Shown piece by piece: positions 25,896 through 36,095 of a stretch of 64,000 nt of DNA; within the stretch, counting starts at the first letter, position 1; each line of letters opens with the position of its first letter. The stretch spans positions 45,652 to 109,651 of the forward strand of contig QOOZ01000014.1 in assembly GCA_003331195.1 (NCBI GenBank), written 5' to 3'. This DNA comes from Puniceicoccaceae bacterium (lineage in GTDB: Bacteria; Verrucomicrobiota; Verrucomicrobiia; Opitutales; Coraliomargaritaceae). The notes below the pieces were generated by a model. The model did not search any database. It saw only the letters and a list, made by a program, of their open reading frames with translations, and had not been told where the DNA came from. Position numbers and translations under genes: made by a program.

Positions 25896-26717
25896 ATGAG
25901 CATCTACCACACCACTCGTCGCGACATTGCGCTTGGAAAACGCACTCACCTCGTCGGTATTCTCAATCTCACGCCCGACTCTTTCTCCGACGGTGGCGAT
26001 TTCATTGATCTCGATGCGGCCAGCTTGCATTTTCACTCTATGCTGGAGGCGGGCGCTGAGATTATCGACATCGGTGGCGAATCGACCCGCCCCGGGCATG
26101 TCCCCATTTCACCCGCCGAAGAAATCGTTCGTGTGGTGCCTTTCATTCAACAAATTCGGACGCATACTGGTGCACTCATTTCTATCGACACATCAAAGGC
26201 TGAGGTGGCCGAGGCGGCGCTCGCCGCTGGTGCCGATATAGTTAACGATGTCTGGGGTGCGCAGCGCGACCCACGCATGGCCGAAGTGATGGCTAGTGGC
26301 GGCGCCTGTATTTTAATGCACAACCGCTCCGCCAAAGAAGCGGGCATCGGTGATGTAATGGAGGCGATACAAACTTTCCTTCAGCGTTCAGTCGAACTCG
26401 TTAAAGCTGCTGGTGTGCGCGATGATGCTATCATATTAGATCCCGGTTTAGGCTTTGGCAAAACCTACGAAGAGAACTGGACAATCATGCGCCGCTTGCC
26501 CGAATTGATTGCCTTCGGTTACCCGATACTCTTGGGTGCCTCACGCAAGTCTATGATAGCCAAATTGCTTAATTTGAAAGAACCGAAAGCACGTCTCAAT
26601 GGCACACTCGCCACGACTGCTCTGGGCATTCAATCGGGGGTTGATTTTATTCGCGTCCACGATGTCCGTGAAAACCGCGAGTGCGCGGATGTTGTGGATT
26701 GCTGTGTCAGATCTTAG
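25896..26717 (+). CDS. folP: Dihydropteroate synthase
   Basis: FolP condenses 6-hydroxymethyl-dihydropterin diphosphate with p-aminobenzoate in folate synthesis. The 273-residue TIM barrel has LVGILNLTPDSFSDGGDF near the start, IIDIGGESTRPGHVPISPAE, ADIVNDVWGAQRDPRMAEVM, ILMHNR and ILDPGLGFGKT, then ILLGASRKSMI. These are the two Pfam DHPS signatures. aguA follows 22 bases downstream. It probably has its own promoter in the AT-rich 25708-25895 gap. Confidence 0.95.
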   Translation: MSIYHTTRRDIALGKRTHLVGILNLTPDSFSDGGDFIDLDAASLHFHSMLEAGAEIIDIGGESTRPGHVPISPAEEIVRVVPFIQQIRTHTGALISIDTSKAEVAEAALAAGADIVNDVWGAQRDPRMAEVMASGGACILMHNRSAKEAGIGDVMEAIQTFLQRSVELVKAAGVRDDAIILDPGLGFGKTYEENWTIMRRLPELIAFGYPILLGASRKSMIAKLLNLKEPKARLNGTLATTALGIQSGVDFIRVHDVRENRECADVVDCCVRS

Positions 26718-26739
26718 CGAGTCGGTCATCCTTTCACTT

Positions 26740-27786
26740 ATGGCGGCATTTAAAACACCTAAAGAACTTGGTTACCGCTTTCCCGCCGAGTGGGAACCGC
26801 AAGAGGCAATCTGGTTCGCTTGGCCTGTTCGTCGGACTCTTTGGCCAGAGTGCTTTGATCGCGTTCGTAAACAAATCGCCGCGCTTTATGTGCTCGCCGC
26901 CCGCTACCAATACGTGCGTGTCCTCTGCGCTGCCGAAGAGCAGCCCATTCTTCGCAAGCTAATGGCCAGTCATGGCGACGACTCAGCAGTCGAACTCTAC
27001 GATTACCAAACCGATGATGTTTGGATACGCGATTTTGGTCCACTCTTTCTCATCCATGATTATAAACAAGAACTCTGCATTACGGACTGGCGCTACAATG
27101 CCTGGGGTAACAAATTTCCCGAGCAGCAAAAAGACGATCGTGCCACCGCATGGATTGCGGAGCAACTCGGCATCCGCAATTTCGAATTTAATCAAGTCCT
27201 CGAAGGCGGCGCTGTTGAGAGCAACGGCGCTGGCTATATTCTGACTACCGAAGTCGTCTTGCTTAATCCCACGCGCAACGGCGATACCACGTCAGTCAAG
27301 CTTGAACAACAGCTCAGCGCCGGTCTCGGGGCGGATGCGGTACTTTGGCTCCGCGATGGCCTCGTCGGCGACGATACCGACGGTCATATCGATAACCTTG
27401 CCCGCTTCTTCAAAGCCGACGGCATTCTCATCGCTACAGCCACCGGTACGGAAGATAGCAACTACTGTGCGCTCGCCGAGAATACTCGCTGCTTGCAAGA
27501 TTTTCGAACACCGCAGGGCGAGCCCTTCGCCTTGGTAAAACTCCCGCTGCCTGATCCTATCACTTACAAAGGTAAACTCCTAGCCGCCAGCTATCTCAAC
27601 TTTGTCGTGCTGAACGGAGCCGTCCTAGTCCCCACCTACGGTCAGTCAAAAAACGATGCGGCTGCCCTAGAAATAATTGGCGACTGTTTTCCCAGCCGGG
27701 AGATTGTCGCAGTTGATTGCAGCGACATTATCAAAGAAGGTGGTGCCCTGCATTGCATGAGTCAGCAGCAGCCAGCGGTTTTATAG
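26740..27786 (+). CDS. aguA: Agmatine deiminase
   Basis: AguA converts agmatine to N-carbamoylputrescine. The 348-residue guanidino-modifying fold has FPAEWEPQEAIWFAWPVRRT, DDVWIRDFGPLFLI, EGGAVESNGAGYIL, GDDTDGHIDNLARF (Asp/His) and catalytic Cys339 in GGALHCMSQQQPA. The start is ATG 26740, 22 bases after folP. With aguB at 43,163 it supplies putrescine by the agmatine route; the two genes are unusually far apart. Confidence 0.94.
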   Translation: MAAFKTPKELGYRFPAEWEPQEAIWFAWPVRRTLWPECFDRVRKQIAALYVLAARYQYVRVLCAAEEQPILRKLMASHGDDSAVELYDYQTDDVWIRDFGPLFLIHDYKQELCITDWRYNAWGNKFPEQQKDDRATAWIAEQLGIRNFEFNQVLEGGAVESNGAGYILTTEVVLLNPTRNGDTTSVKLEQQLSAGLGADAVLWLRDGLVGDDTDGHIDNLARFFKADGILIATATGTEDSNYCALAENTRCLQDFRTPQGEPFALVKLPLPDPITYKGKLLAASYLNFVVLNGAVLVPTYGQSKNDAAALEIIGDCFPSREIVAVDCSDIIKEGGALHCMSQQQPAVL

Positions 27787-27790
27787 ATCC

Positions 27791-28609
27791 TTAAAGTTTT
27801 CGAAACGCGTCCGCTTGAATCCAGCCAGTTATCTCAGCCTCAGTTTCAACTTTTAGAAAATTGTTATGTTGGTCGATTATGTATGCGCGCTCCCCTGGGC
27901 GAGCGACGCCGGCCTCGGGTGCTGCGCTGGCGGGGGCGTGGTGGAGGTCGATGGCTTCGTTGGAAATGACGATCCCTGACGGCTGTTGCGTAAATTGAAT
28001 CGTCAGCGCAGTAACTGCTAAGATAAAGCATACGGCTGCGATACTTGAAGAAAGCTTTAATAATATAGGGCGCTGGAAGCCACCGATGCGTGGTAGCGCA
28101 AGCACCGCGATCCAGATCCAAAAGCAAGTACATGCAATCCAGATCCAGGCACTTTTCGTGAGTATATTAGCCGCGCTTTGCCACAAATTGGTGGGGGTAT
28201 TGTAGAGTCCGAGTATTTGGCGGAGTGCACCGAGTTTGAAAATGTAGGTTTTGTTGAGAGGTGCTAGGCGTAAGGCGCGTTCAAGATGCCAGACGGCGGC
28301 AGTAGGTTGGCCTTGCTGGTAGAGGCTGAGTGCTAGGTTATGGTGTGTCGCTGCACTCTCTGAAGATTCGAGGCTGCGGTCGAAGGCTGCGGTGGCTTCG
28401 GCGTATTTAGATTCGTGATACGCATCGAGCCCAGATTGAAAATCGTCTGCTTGGATAGGAGAGAGTAGTGCGCCGAAGAACAATAGGCATAGGTGGATGC
28501 ATCGTAGAGGTAAGGGTCGGAGTCCCAGCCTTAGCAAGCTGATGCGTGAACCCAGTTTGCCTAAAGATGGGACTTCAGCGAAGTGAACTATTTGTGTCAG
28601 GAAATTCAT
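27791..28609 (-). CDS. batE: BatE-like TPR and SH3-domain membrane protein
   Basis: This 272-residue protein ends the bat operon. It has a hydrophobic N-terminal segment (about 36-53), a TPR pair (ADDFQSGLDAYHESKYAEAT and HHNLALSLYQQGQPTAAVWH), two membrane spans (about 150-170 and 185-205) and a C-terminal SH3-like domain (AGVARPGERAYIIDQHNNFL, ending GWIQADAFRKL). BatE proteins have this layout. Its ATG overlaps the batD TGA by four bases, so the genes are coupled. Confidence 0.82.
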   Translation of the reverse strand: MNFLTQIVHFAEVPSLGKLGSRISLLRLGLRPLPLRCIHLCLLFFGALLSPIQADDFQSGLDAYHESKYAEATAAFDRSLESSESAATHHNLALSLYQQGQPTAAVWHLERALRLAPLNKTYIFKLGALRQILGLYNTPTNLWQSAANILTKSAWIWIACTCFWIWIAVLALPRIGGFQRPILLKLSSSIAAVCFILAVTALTIQFTQQPSGIVISNEAIDLHHAPASAAPEAGVARPGERAYIIDQHNNFLKVETEAEITGWIQADAFRKL

Positions 28610-30420
28610 AGTGCTTTCAAAATCCCTTCTAGTTCTGTCTTGGCTTTAGCGAGATCGCCGTTCGATTTCTTACCTGCGAAGCGTAGAGCGTCTGCTGTAG
28701 CGAAGAGTCTGCTGGTTTGTGAGATTGTTCGTTCGGAGAAGCCTGTTTTTAACATAGCCTCGCAGAGTGTGTCGATATTTGCTGTGCGGTGGTTTTCGCC
28801 CGATCGATAGGTCACGGCTAGGCGGATGGCGTTTTGGGCTTGGGCGTAAAAGTCGTCTGCCACTTTGGCTTGCTGGGCGGCTGCTTTGGTCGTGCGTAGT
28901 TCCTGCTTGGCCGATTGTTGGTCGGCATAAGTAGGATCTTCTTTGAGTCGACGCTTGCGCCTTAGCACGAGACCAATGGTGACCAAGCCGACGGCGATGA
29001 CCGCGTTAATCGACCAGAATCGGGGCTTGTTCCAATGCCTCGTCTTGTGACTGGAGCTTGGGAGGTAGTCGAGCGTGAGGAGAGCTTCCTCCACAGTAAG
29101 TTCTTGCTGGAGGGGAAGTATTTCCATGCTCGGTGGCGGCGCAGTCTGTGTACCCTTTCCAGATGGTGCGGCGGGACGATCTGAAGGACTGACCTCAATC
29201 TCAATGGCCGGTGAACTGAGCTGAGTGTAGCGCTGCGTTTCAGGTTCGAAGTAAGCGAAGCGTATCTCAGGAATTTCTAGGATACCCGCTTGCTTAGGGA
29301 TCATCACATAGTCGAAGCGTTTAGTGCCAAGCAGGGCGCTACCGCCAGAACGTGATTGGAAGTTCGACTCGGGCTCGTAACTACGCCAGTGGGCTGTTTC
29401 TGGAATAGTGGGGCCATTGATACGGTCAAAGTTTCCGCTCCCAGAGATTTCAACCGATAGCATGATGGGCTCGCCTGCTTGGGTCTGATTCCGATCGGTA
29501 TAGACTTGCATGACAAAGTCACCAATTGCGCCAGTGAAACTGGCAGGCTCGTCATTTGTTGGGAGCGCGAGGACTTCGACGGTTGTTGGCTTGGTGTAGA
29601 GGGTGAAGCGCTCGGAGCGAGTAAAGAAGTCGTCGAAGATGCGACTGCCAAAGCCTCGCCCTCCGAGTGGATCGCGAGAGCGATTGTTCTGCCCTGGTAG
29701 GCTTGCGGATACGGTGCATTGGAAATTTAAATCCTGTGGGCCTGTTTGAATTGGCGTGATGCTCAGCGTCGAGTTGAGCACGCGGTAGCTTCGACCATTG
29801 ACGATCTCGGAAGTCTCCTGTCTGCCAGGTAATTCACTGATGGTGAAGCCATCAGCACTTCGATCGAAGCTGCTGAGACTCGAGAGGCGGACATTTGTTG
29901 CTATGTAGAGTTTGAGCTGTAGAGTGGTCGTCTGACCTATATAAAGTTGATCGGGCGTATCGGCTTTTAGGAAAATCAGCTCGTCGGTGGTCGGTCCCGC
30001 GTCGGTCCCGCGTTCGACGACCTGAAGTGTGGCGGCTGGTGCGCGTAGGGTTTGCCCTTTATATTGAAAAACGTATGTGGGAAGGGTAAAGGTGCCGACG
30101 TGCGGGGCATCGGCATCAATGATGAGCTGTTGCGTGACGCTGTATTCTCTCGCGCCGTTGATGAAACTGCTCTGCTGACCGGTTCCAGTGCGAATGTAGG
30201 TCAACTCTAAGCCGCCAGATTGCGGGATGGGTAGGCTGGTGACACTCTCTATTTCTGGCTGTCGGCTAGTGTCAGTCTCTTTGATCTCAAGGATATACTG
30301 CGCCTTGTCGCCCAGCGCGATGCGGGGCGGATTGAAGATTGTAGTCACGCTAATCTCAGCGCTCGTGCTGAGCGCTAAAAACCAGAGGAAAAGTGTCAAA
30401 GTGAATTTGAATCGGTGCAT
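28606..30420 (-). CDS. batD: BatD-like envelope protein
   Basis: The 604-residue protein (start ATG 30420) has a signal peptide (residues 1-20), repeated beta-sandwich segments, including TIFNPPRIALGDKAQYILEI, AGEPIMLSVEISGSGNFDRI and FDYVMIPKQAGILEIPEIRF, and a late span (WSINAVIAVGLVTIGLVLRR near 475) followed by a cytosolic helical tail. These are BatD/oxygen-tolerance family features. Bat proteins are tied to envelope stress or aerotolerance in other phyla; the biochemical role is not settled. It lies 13 bases after batB/C. Confidence 0.9.
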   Translation of the reverse strand: MHRFKFTLTLFLWFLALSTSAEISVTTIFNPPRIALGDKAQYILEIKETDTSRQPEIESVTSLPIPQSGGLELTYIRTGTGQQSSFINGAREYSVTQQLIIDADAPHVGTFTLPTYVFQYKGQTLRAPAATLQVVERGTDAGPTTDELIFLKADTPDQLYIGQTTTLQLKLYIATNVRLSSLSSFDRSADGFTISELPGRQETSEIVNGRSYRVLNSTLSITPIQTGPQDLNFQCTVSASLPGQNNRSRDPLGGRGFGSRIFDDFFTRSERFTLYTKPTTVEVLALPTNDEPASFTGAIGDFVMQVYTDRNQTQAGEPIMLSVEISGSGNFDRINGPTIPETAHWRSYEPESNFQSRSGGSALLGTKRFDYVMIPKQAGILEIPEIRFAYFEPETQRYTQLSSPAIEIEVSPSDRPAAPSGKGTQTAPPPSMEILPLQQELTVEEALLTLDYLPSSSHKTRHWNKPRFWSINAVIAVGLVTIGLVLRRKRRLKEDPTYADQQSAKQELRTTKAAAQQAKVADDFYAQAQNAIRLAVTYRSGENHRTANIDTLCEAMLKTGFSERTISQTSRLFATADALRFAGKKSNGDLAKAKTELEGILKAL

Positions 30421-30433
30421 GGATAAAAGTTGT

Positions 30434-32413
30434 TTACCAGTCTCGGGTGTTACTTGGGCGTCCACCGCGCGCTTGGTCGTTAAAGGGGAGGAGATTTTCT
30501 TTGCCGCGAAGTGAATCGAGTAGGGCGGCGGCTTCAGCTTCAGTCATACCTTCGATCGCTTCGCCGCTCATGCTGCCAGCCTGACCATCCTCGTCACTGT
30601 TGCTCTCAGTGGCCTCGGGGGTCCCTGTTGGTTGAGAGTCTTCTTCGCCGGATTCCTCACCCTCTTCGCCTGCTTGGGACTGTGGGATGTCGTCAACGGG
30701 GTCTTCAGTTGATTCTTGGTCCTTGGCTGAAGCGCCTTCGACTTCTTCGTCTGTCGCCTCTTGATTTTTTTGGTCGCCCGATTCTTCGGACGGATCGCCT
30801 TCCGAGCCATCTTGGTCTTGGTTGGATTGCTCGGTGCTTTCCTCTTCTGATTCATTTTCTTGGTTCTCTTGATCTTTGGAAGAGTCCTCGCCTTGCTCGC
30901 CACTTTCAGATTGCTCTCTATCTTGTGAATCTTCTGAATCCTCACTTTCGTCGGATGAATCCTGATTCTCTTCCGATTCTCCAGACTGCTCTTCACTATC
31001 TTGTGACTGTTGTTGTTCGATTAATTTTTCGATGGCTTCACGAACTCGCGAGACTTGCTCAATGTCTGCTTGAATTGATGTGTCGCTGGTATCGATCTCT
31101 TGGGCGGATTGAAATAAGGCCTCGGCTTTTTCAACTTGTACGAGAGCTGCTTGCGGGTCGCCATCTGTGTAGGAAGTGCGACCTTGCTGGTAAGTGGCGT
31201 GTCCCATGTTGTAGAGCGCGTCGCGCTGCAGGCTGAGGTCATTCGTTCGAGAAAGCGCGTTTGCGTAACTGGCGTGAGCGCCTTCATAGTCCCCTTCGAC
31301 GAGGGCTTTGTAAGCTGCATTGTAGTTACTGTAGGCATCGGGATTGGATTCAGTTTGTGCAATCGTATCTGTCGGGCTAAGAGTAAGCGTGGCGAGAATT
31401 AGTATGCTGGTATGTATCGCAGCGCGTCGGCGTCGGCGTATCAGTATATCAAACACAAGAAAGACTAGGGCGGAAGCGAGCGCCCATTGGAAGCGTTCAA
31501 TGCCTATTTCTTGCAATTCTGATTTGCGCTCTTCGCGTGGAAGCCTAGCAATGACGGAATTATAAAGCTGGTCGAGGGAATCGCTGCTAAGGCGGCTGTA
31601 GCTACCCCCAGTTGCCAGAGCGATGGCTTGTAGATTGTCCTCATCTAGTTTACTGAGCACGGGTTGACCGCTCAAATCTCGGACGAATTCTTCGACGCCT
31701 TGTTTATTACGGATACGTAAGTATTCGCCCTCTGGCGTGCCGATGCCGATGGCGAAGATTTGAATGCCATCCTCGCGAGCGGTGACTGCTGCGGTGGTCG
31801 CATTGCCTTTTAGGTCTTCGCCGTCGGTTAGTAAGACGACGACTTTGACGTTGTTTTCCGAAGGAAAAGCTTTAGCGGCTTCATTGATCGCATTGCCTAG
31901 ATCGCTGCCGCCGCTCGTCATGATGCTGGGGTCGATGGCGTCGAGACTCTCGTGAAAGGCGGAGTAATCGAGGGTGGGCGGAGTTTGTAGAAAGGCTTGC
32001 CCTGCAAAAGCGATGAGGCCGATACGGTCACCCTCTAGGCGCTCGACAAGATCAATGATGGCGAGCTTTGCACGATCTAGGCGGGTGGGGCGCAGATCGG
32101 TGGCTAACATGCTCTTGGAGCTATCAAGGATGAATACAATATCGAGGCCGCGTGCTTTGCGCTCTGACCACTCGACGCCAAGTTGTGGGCGTGCAAGTGC
32201 AATGCCGATGGCGAGGACGGCTAGCAGGATACAGCCTGCCTTGATCCATGTGCGAGTGATGCTAGCTTGTTCGGTTAGCTGGTCGAGTAGTCGACTGGCC
32301 GCAAAACGACCCAGTAAGGCATCGCGTTGCCGAAAACCATATGCGAGCATACCGCCAAAGAGCAGGAGTAGTATCGGCGTCATTGTGAGCCAGACTGGAT
32401 CCTCGAAACTCAT
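30434..32413 (-). CDS. batB: BatB-BatC fusion: VWA domain, TPR and long acidic tail
   Basis: The 659 residues join two parts. The first is BatB-like: two N-terminal spans (about 10-25 and 58-76), a VWA domain with MIDAS DSSKSM (near 97) and [12 protein letters not shown], and a span near 311-322. The second is BatC-like: a hydrophobic stretch ([16 protein letters not shown]), TPRs (about 355-445) and a tail of about 200 residues made almost only of Ser, Glu, Asp and Gln, closing on [16 protein letters not shown], a BatC-type ending. Separate batB and batC genes are usual. ATGA overlap with batA. Confidence 0.9.
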   Translation of the reverse strand: MSFEDPVWLTMTPILLLLFGGMLAYGFRQRDALLGRFAASRLLDQLTEQASITRTWIKAGCILLAVLAIGIALARPQLGVEWSERKARGLDIVFILDSSKSMLATDLRPTRLDRAKLAIIDLVERLEGDRIGLIAFAGQAFLQTPPTLDYSAFHESLDAIDPSIMTSGGSDLGNAINEAAKAFPSENNVKVVVLLTDGEDLKGNATTAAVTAREDGIQIFAIGIGTPEGEYLRIRNKQGVEEFVRDLSGQPVLSKLDEDNLQAIALATGGSYSRLSSDSLDQLYNSVIARLPREERKSELQEIGIERFQWALASALVFLVFDILIRRRRRAAIHTSILILATLTLSPTDTIAQTESNPDAYSNYNAAYKALVEGDYEGAHASYANALSRTNDLSLQRDALYNMGHATYQQGRTSYTDGDPQAALVQVEKAEALFQSAQEIDTSDTSIQADIEQVSRVREAIEKLIEQQQSQDSEEQSGESEENQDSSDESEDSEDSQDREQSESGEQGEDSSKDQENQENESEEESTEQSNQDQDGSEGDPSEESGDQKNQEATDEEVEGASAKDQESTEDPVDDIPQSQAGEEGEESGEEDSQPTGTPEATESNSDEDGQAGSMSGEAIEGMTEAEAAALLDSLRGKENLLPFNDQARGGRPSNTRDW

Positions 32414-33447
32414 GGTAGACGGCGGTAGCGGGTGTTGCCAAGGACTTGCTCAAGAGCGAGTAAGAGCAGACCTAGGCTTGCTAACCAGACGAACAACTCG
32501 GTGAATGTGGCGTAAGAACGTAGCTCGATTTTGGTGGTTTCGAGTTCGTCGATCTCATCGTAGATGCGTTCTAGGTCGCCGTCCTTGGTTGCACTGAAAA
32601 AACGACCGCCTGTGAGTTTGGCGATTTCGTTCAGCTCAGCTTCGTCGTAGTTCGATATGTCGCTGCGACCTCGATAAACGGGTATACCTTCACTGTCGCG
32701 GGCGATTCGTCCCTTACGGTCGGTCGCAGGGATAGGGACACGGCCTTTTTTGCCGGTGGCGATGGTGTAGACTTTGACTCCAAGAGTCTTAGCGACTTCG
32801 GCGGCGGCAATGGGGGAGATGACGCCTGCGTTATTCTCGCCGTCTGTGAGTAAGATGACGATACGACTGCGAGCGTCATGATCACGTAAGCGATTGATAC
32901 TCGCCCCTAGGGCTGTGCCGATGGCAGTGCCGCCTCCATCTATCTCGCCGAGTTCGAGTCGCTCTAGGTTGCGCTTGAGCCAGTCGTGATTGAGTGTGAG
33001 GGGGCTGACAACGTAAGCATTGGCGGCGAAGGCGACGAGGCCGATACGGTCGAATTCACGCTTACCGATAAAGTTGTCGACTACGCGCTTAGCCGCATCG
33101 AGGCGCGTGACGATATCGTCTTGGGTTGAAAGATCGAGTGCGCGCATGGATCCTGAGAGATCGAGTGTGACGACGATATCGATACCCTCGGCCTCGGTAT
33201 TCTCGTTCATCTGGCCAATCTGGGGACGAGCGAGGGCGGTGATGATCGCGACTAGCGCGAGCAAACGCAGACCGAAGAGTAGCTTGCCAGGACGACTACG
33301 GCGATTGCGGCTGATCTTCTTGACGAGAGCTATACTGGAAAAACGGACAGCCGCTTCAGGGCCCGTACGACCTGCCCACCACGCTAGGATTGGCATGAGT
33401 AGTAGCAAAAAGAAAAATGCGGGATCGTCGAACTGAAAAAAACTCAT
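32410..33447 (-). CDS. batA: BatA-like von Willebrand A protein
   Basis: The 345-residue protein has a short hydrophobic start ([16 protein letters not shown]), a span near 57-75, a VWA domain with [14 protein letters not shown] (near 95) and [20 protein letters not shown], and a C-terminal span ([19 protein letters not shown]). This is BatA, an inner-membrane metal-dependent adhesion-type protein. Its start overlaps the DUF4381 gene by four bases and its stop overlaps batB by four bases. Confidence 0.92.
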   Translation of the reverse strand: MSFFQFDDPAFFFLLLLMPILAWWAGRTGPEAAVRFSSIALVKKISRNRRSRPGKLLFGLRLLALVAIITALARPQIGQMNENTEAEGIDIVVTLDLSGSMRALDLSTQDDIVTRLDAAKRVVDNFIGKREFDRIGLVAFAANAYVVSPLTLNHDWLKRNLERLELGEIDGGGTAIGTALGASINRLRDHDARSRIVILLTDGENNAGVISPIAAAEVAKTLGVKVYTIATGKKGRVPIPATDRKGRIARDSEGIPVYRGRSDISNYDEAELNEIAKLTGGRFFSATKDGDLERIYDEIDELETTKIELRSYATFTELFVWLASLGLLLLALEQVLGNTRYRRLP

Positions 33448-34001
33448 GGGCGTGTTCCTTTCATTTGGCTGGCGACGTGTGCTTGATTGATGAGTTCTCT
33501 CACTGTATCGGTTATATAGATACGTGATGTGATACTGATCGGTTGCTGCGCAAACTTGATCTGATCGAAGTTATCCAGCACTTCACGGAGTGTTGTTTGA
33601 AAAAATTCGTCGAGCTGCGTATTGTCTTTTAGGCTAAGGAGAAATTCTTCGCTCGTGCAAGCTGTCGAACGTAGGCCAAGCCCGTCTTCGAGGTAGCGGC
33701 GTAAGGCTTGCGAGCTAAGTATTGCAAAACGCTCATCGTCTTCAGGGGTCAAGTCTGCGGCGGCTTGCAGTTCCGCGACTGCGATTTCGTAGGGCGAAGT
33801 CGCCGTCGCGGATTTTCGGCGACTGCGTACGTATAACCAAATCAATAGGCCAATAAAAAGAACAATAAATCCGAGTAATATTGCTATTTTCCACGGCTCG
33901 TAAGCGGGAATCTCGATGGGGCCACGCACGCGATCGAGCGACGGTCCTTCGGGTAGCGGCGGCAACTGTGGTATAGCGGGCATCTGGGCTAGAAATATCA
34001 T
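33444..34001 (-). CDS. DUF4381-like single-span protein of the Bat operon
   Basis: The 185-residue protein has a Pro-rich start ([15 protein letters not shown]), the membrane span [20 protein letters not shown] (about 40-60), and a cytosolic helical domain with [20 protein letters not shown] and [20 protein letters not shown]. This is the DUF4381 type that sits between DUF58 and BatA in many operons. No enzymatic residues stand out; a scaffold role is inferred. Confidence 0.82.
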   Translation of the reverse strand: MIFLAQMPAIPQLPPLPEGPSLDRVRGPIEIPAYEPWKIAILLGFIVLFIGLLIWLYVRSRRKSATATSPYEIAVAELQAAADLTPEDDERFAILSSQALRRYLEDGLGLRSTACTSEEFLLSLKDNTQLDEFFQTTLREVLDNFDQIKFAQQPISITSRIYITDTVRELINQAHVASQMKGTRP

Positions 34002-34035
34002 TCTTAATTCGTAATTCTAAATACCTATTTCTCGC

Positions 34036-34938
34036 TTAGTGCCTTCTAGCACGTAAAGCGAAGAGTCTACGCAGCGCGGGTAGATAGGGTTGATTCGTAC
34101 GAGCTTCGATCCAGTCGAGGCCTTTTTTACGCATGCCAGTTTGGAAGGCTTCACGTCGTTCCTCAGCGAGTTTAGCATAGCGCTCTCTTACGTGATGGCT
34201 GCTGGTGTTGATCTCGACTATTTCGCTGGTCTCGGCATCTTCGAGTGTGATTAGCCCGACTTTGGGCAGTAGGTGTTCACGAGGATCGCTCAGGGCGATG
34301 CTCACGAGGTCGTGTCGTTGCTGGGTGAGGGATAAGGTCTTGAAGAGTGGTGTATCGGGTGTGGGGAGCGGTGAGTCGTTATCGAGGAAGTCAGAGATTA
34401 AAAAGACGACACTCTTACGGCGTTGCACACGATTTAGATAGTCGAGTGCGGACTTATGACTGGTCTTTTTGCCAGAGGGTTCGAAAAAAAGGATGTCGCG
34501 AATCACGCGTAGAATATGTCGGCGACCTTTTTTAGGCGGAATATAGTGCTCGACCTCCTCAGTGTAGAGAAGAAGCCCGACCTTATCGTTATTTTGCGAA
34601 GCGGAAAAGGCGATCACACTGGCGATCTCGGCGGCACGCTCGCGCTTACTTTGCTCGACGGAACCGAAAATGCCTGAGGCACTGAGGTCGATCAGTAGCA
34701 TGAGCGTCAACTCGCGCTCCTCCCGGAAGACTTTCACAAAGGGGCGATCCATCTTAGCCGAGACGTTCCAATCGATGGTGCGCACGTCGTCACCCATGGC
34801 ATATTCGCGGACTTCTTCAAAGTCCATGCCACGCCCTTTGAAAGAGCTGTGGTAAGCCCCTGTCATCGAATCGGTAACGAGCCGACGCGTACGAATTTCT
34901 AGGCGACGGACTTTTTTAATAATGTCAGTTGGGGTCAT
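34036..34938 (-). CDS. DUF58 protein (VWA-like) of the MoxR-Bat operon
   Basis: The 300-residue product starts at ATG 34938; the TTG at 34941 is less likely. DUF58 marks are the N-terminal IIKKVRRLEIRTRRLVTDSM and SSFKGRGMDFEEVREYAMGD, then DVRTIDWNVSAKMDRPFVKV, and a VWA-like MIDAS at DLSASGIFG with LISDFLDNDSPLP. No span is seen, so it is cytosolic. It follows moxR by 42 bases and probably is its partner. Confidence 0.92.
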   Translation of the reverse strand: MTPTDIIKKVRRLEIRTRRLVTDSMTGAYHSSFKGRGMDFEEVREYAMGDDVRTIDWNVSAKMDRPFVKVFREERELTLMLLIDLSASGIFGSVEQSKRERAAEIASVIAFSASQNNDKVGLLLYTEEVEHYIPPKKGRRHILRVIRDILFFEPSGKKTSHKSALDYLNRVQRRKSVVFLISDFLDNDSPLPTPDTPLFKTLSLTQQRHDLVSIALSDPREHLLPKVGLITLEDAETSEIVEINTSSHHVRERYAKLAEERREAFQTGMRKKGLDWIEARTNQPYLPALRRLFALRARRH

Positions 34939-34980
34939 CAAAAATGACTTATTAATACTGAATGATGACTGATTATTTCC

Positions 34981-35976
34981 TTATGGCACCGGCACAGCGT
35001 TGAAAATCGAGGTGACGAGGTCTTCGCTGCTGATCTCTTCTGCTTCGGCTTCATAGGAAGGTATCACGCGGTGGCGGAGCACGTCCATTCCGATTTCTTT
35101 AATGTCCTGTGGGACGACGTAAGCACGTCCTTGCATCAGTGCCCAAGCTTTTGCGGCGAGCGTTAGGCTGATAGTCGCACGTGGACTGGCACCGAACTGA
35201 ATGTATTGGCCGAGCTTGAGTTTGTATTGCTCGGGATCACGGGTCGCTAGGATGAGATCGACGATGTAGTCTCGGATCTTAGGGTCAACGAAGATGTCGT
35301 TGACTAGTTTCCTCGCTTCGCTGATCGCATCGAGCGTCGTGACGGCGTCAACGTTCAGATTTGGCGCGGTCGAGGACATGCGGTCGAGGATGGCCCGCTC
35401 ATCGTGTTTGCTTGGGTAGCCAACCTTGAGTTTGAGCATAAAGCGGTCTACCTGCGCCTCGGGTAAGGGGTAAGTGCCCTCTTGGTCAATCGGATTTTCT
35501 GTGGCCATTACAAGGAAGGGTTCGGGTAATAGATATGTCGTGTCACCGATGGTCACTTGGTGCTCCTGCATGGCTTCGAGTAGTGCACTCTGTACCTTAG
35601 CGGGTGCGCGATTGATTTCGTCCGCCAGAATCAGGTTGGCAAATATTGGTCCCTTGCGAGTATGGAAGGTGCTCTCCTTTGGGCTGTAAATCAAGGTACC
35701 TATAATGTCAGCCGGTAGCAGATCTGGTGTGAACTGAATTCTCTTGAAGTCCGCTGCCGTGGCCGAGGCGAGGGTGCGTATGCTGAGTGTTTTGGCTAGA
35801 CCTGGTACACCTTCGAGTAGGACGTGGCCATTGGCCAGTAGGCCCACTAGTAGGCGATCAACTAGATAATGCTGCCCGACGATGATGCGAGCGATCTCCT
35901 CTCGTAGAGTCGGGATCCAATGAATAGCTGGTTTTAGTTTCTCTTCGATTTCAGGTGCGATTGAATCTTGGTTCAT
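34981..35976 (-). CDS. moxR: MoxR-family AAA+ ATPase
   Basis: The 331-residue protein (start ATG 35976) is a MoxR AAA+ chaperone. Walker A is EGVPGLAKT (55-63), Walker B follows in LILADEINRAPAKVQSALLE, with ATENPIDQEGTYPLPEAQVD as sensor 1 and ASPRATISL as sensor 2 region. MoxR acts with VWA proteins encoded downstream to assemble or activate targets. It heads the operon moxR, DUF58, DUF4381, batA, batB/C, batD, batE. The promoter should lie within 35977-36095, which holds palindromes. Confidence 0.94.
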   Translation of the reverse strand: MNQDSIAPEIEEKLKPAIHWIPTLREEIARIIVGQHYLVDRLLVGLLANGHVLLEGVPGLAKTLSIRTLASATAADFKRIQFTPDLLPADIIGTLIYSPKESTFHTRKGPIFANLILADEINRAPAKVQSALLEAMQEHQVTIGDTTYLLPEPFLVMATENPIDQEGTYPLPEAQVDRFMLKLKVGYPSKHDERAILDRMSSTAPNLNVDAVTTLDAISEARKLVNDIFVDPKIRDYIVDLILATRDPEQYKLKLGQYIQFGASPRATISLTLAAKAWALMQGRAYVVPQDIKEIGMDVLRHRVIPSYEAEAEEISSEDLVTSIFNAVPVP

Positions 35977-35992
35977 AGTGATATGGTAGGTT

Positions 35993-36054
35993 CGCAAATT
36001 TGTTTGCGGAAGACTAACAGACAAAGGAGAAAGCGATAGGTTTCATTGCAATGA
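35993..36054. promoter_or_regulatory. Palindromes in the moxR/ntrC divergent intergenic region
   Basis: Between the two divergent starts are an exact 12-base palindrome, TCATTGCAATGA, at 36043-36054 and a second inverted repeat, CGCAAA (35993-35998) with TTTGCG (36003-36008). Either could bind the adjacent regulator or a general repressor. No -24/-12 sigma-54 promoter is convincing here. Function is inferred from position and symmetry only. Confidence 0.45.
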
Positions 36055-36095
36055 GAATATTGCATTTAGTTCCGAAATGTGCCTTATTGTCTCAC

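Noticed and set aside
30511..31236. 241-codon frame opposite batB/C
   Set aside because: It is an antisense shadow of the low-complexity acidic tail, giving a Leu/Arg-rich peptide.
35977..36095. Sigma-54 promoter for moxR
   Set aside because: No TGGCAC-N5-TTGC-like pair in the region.
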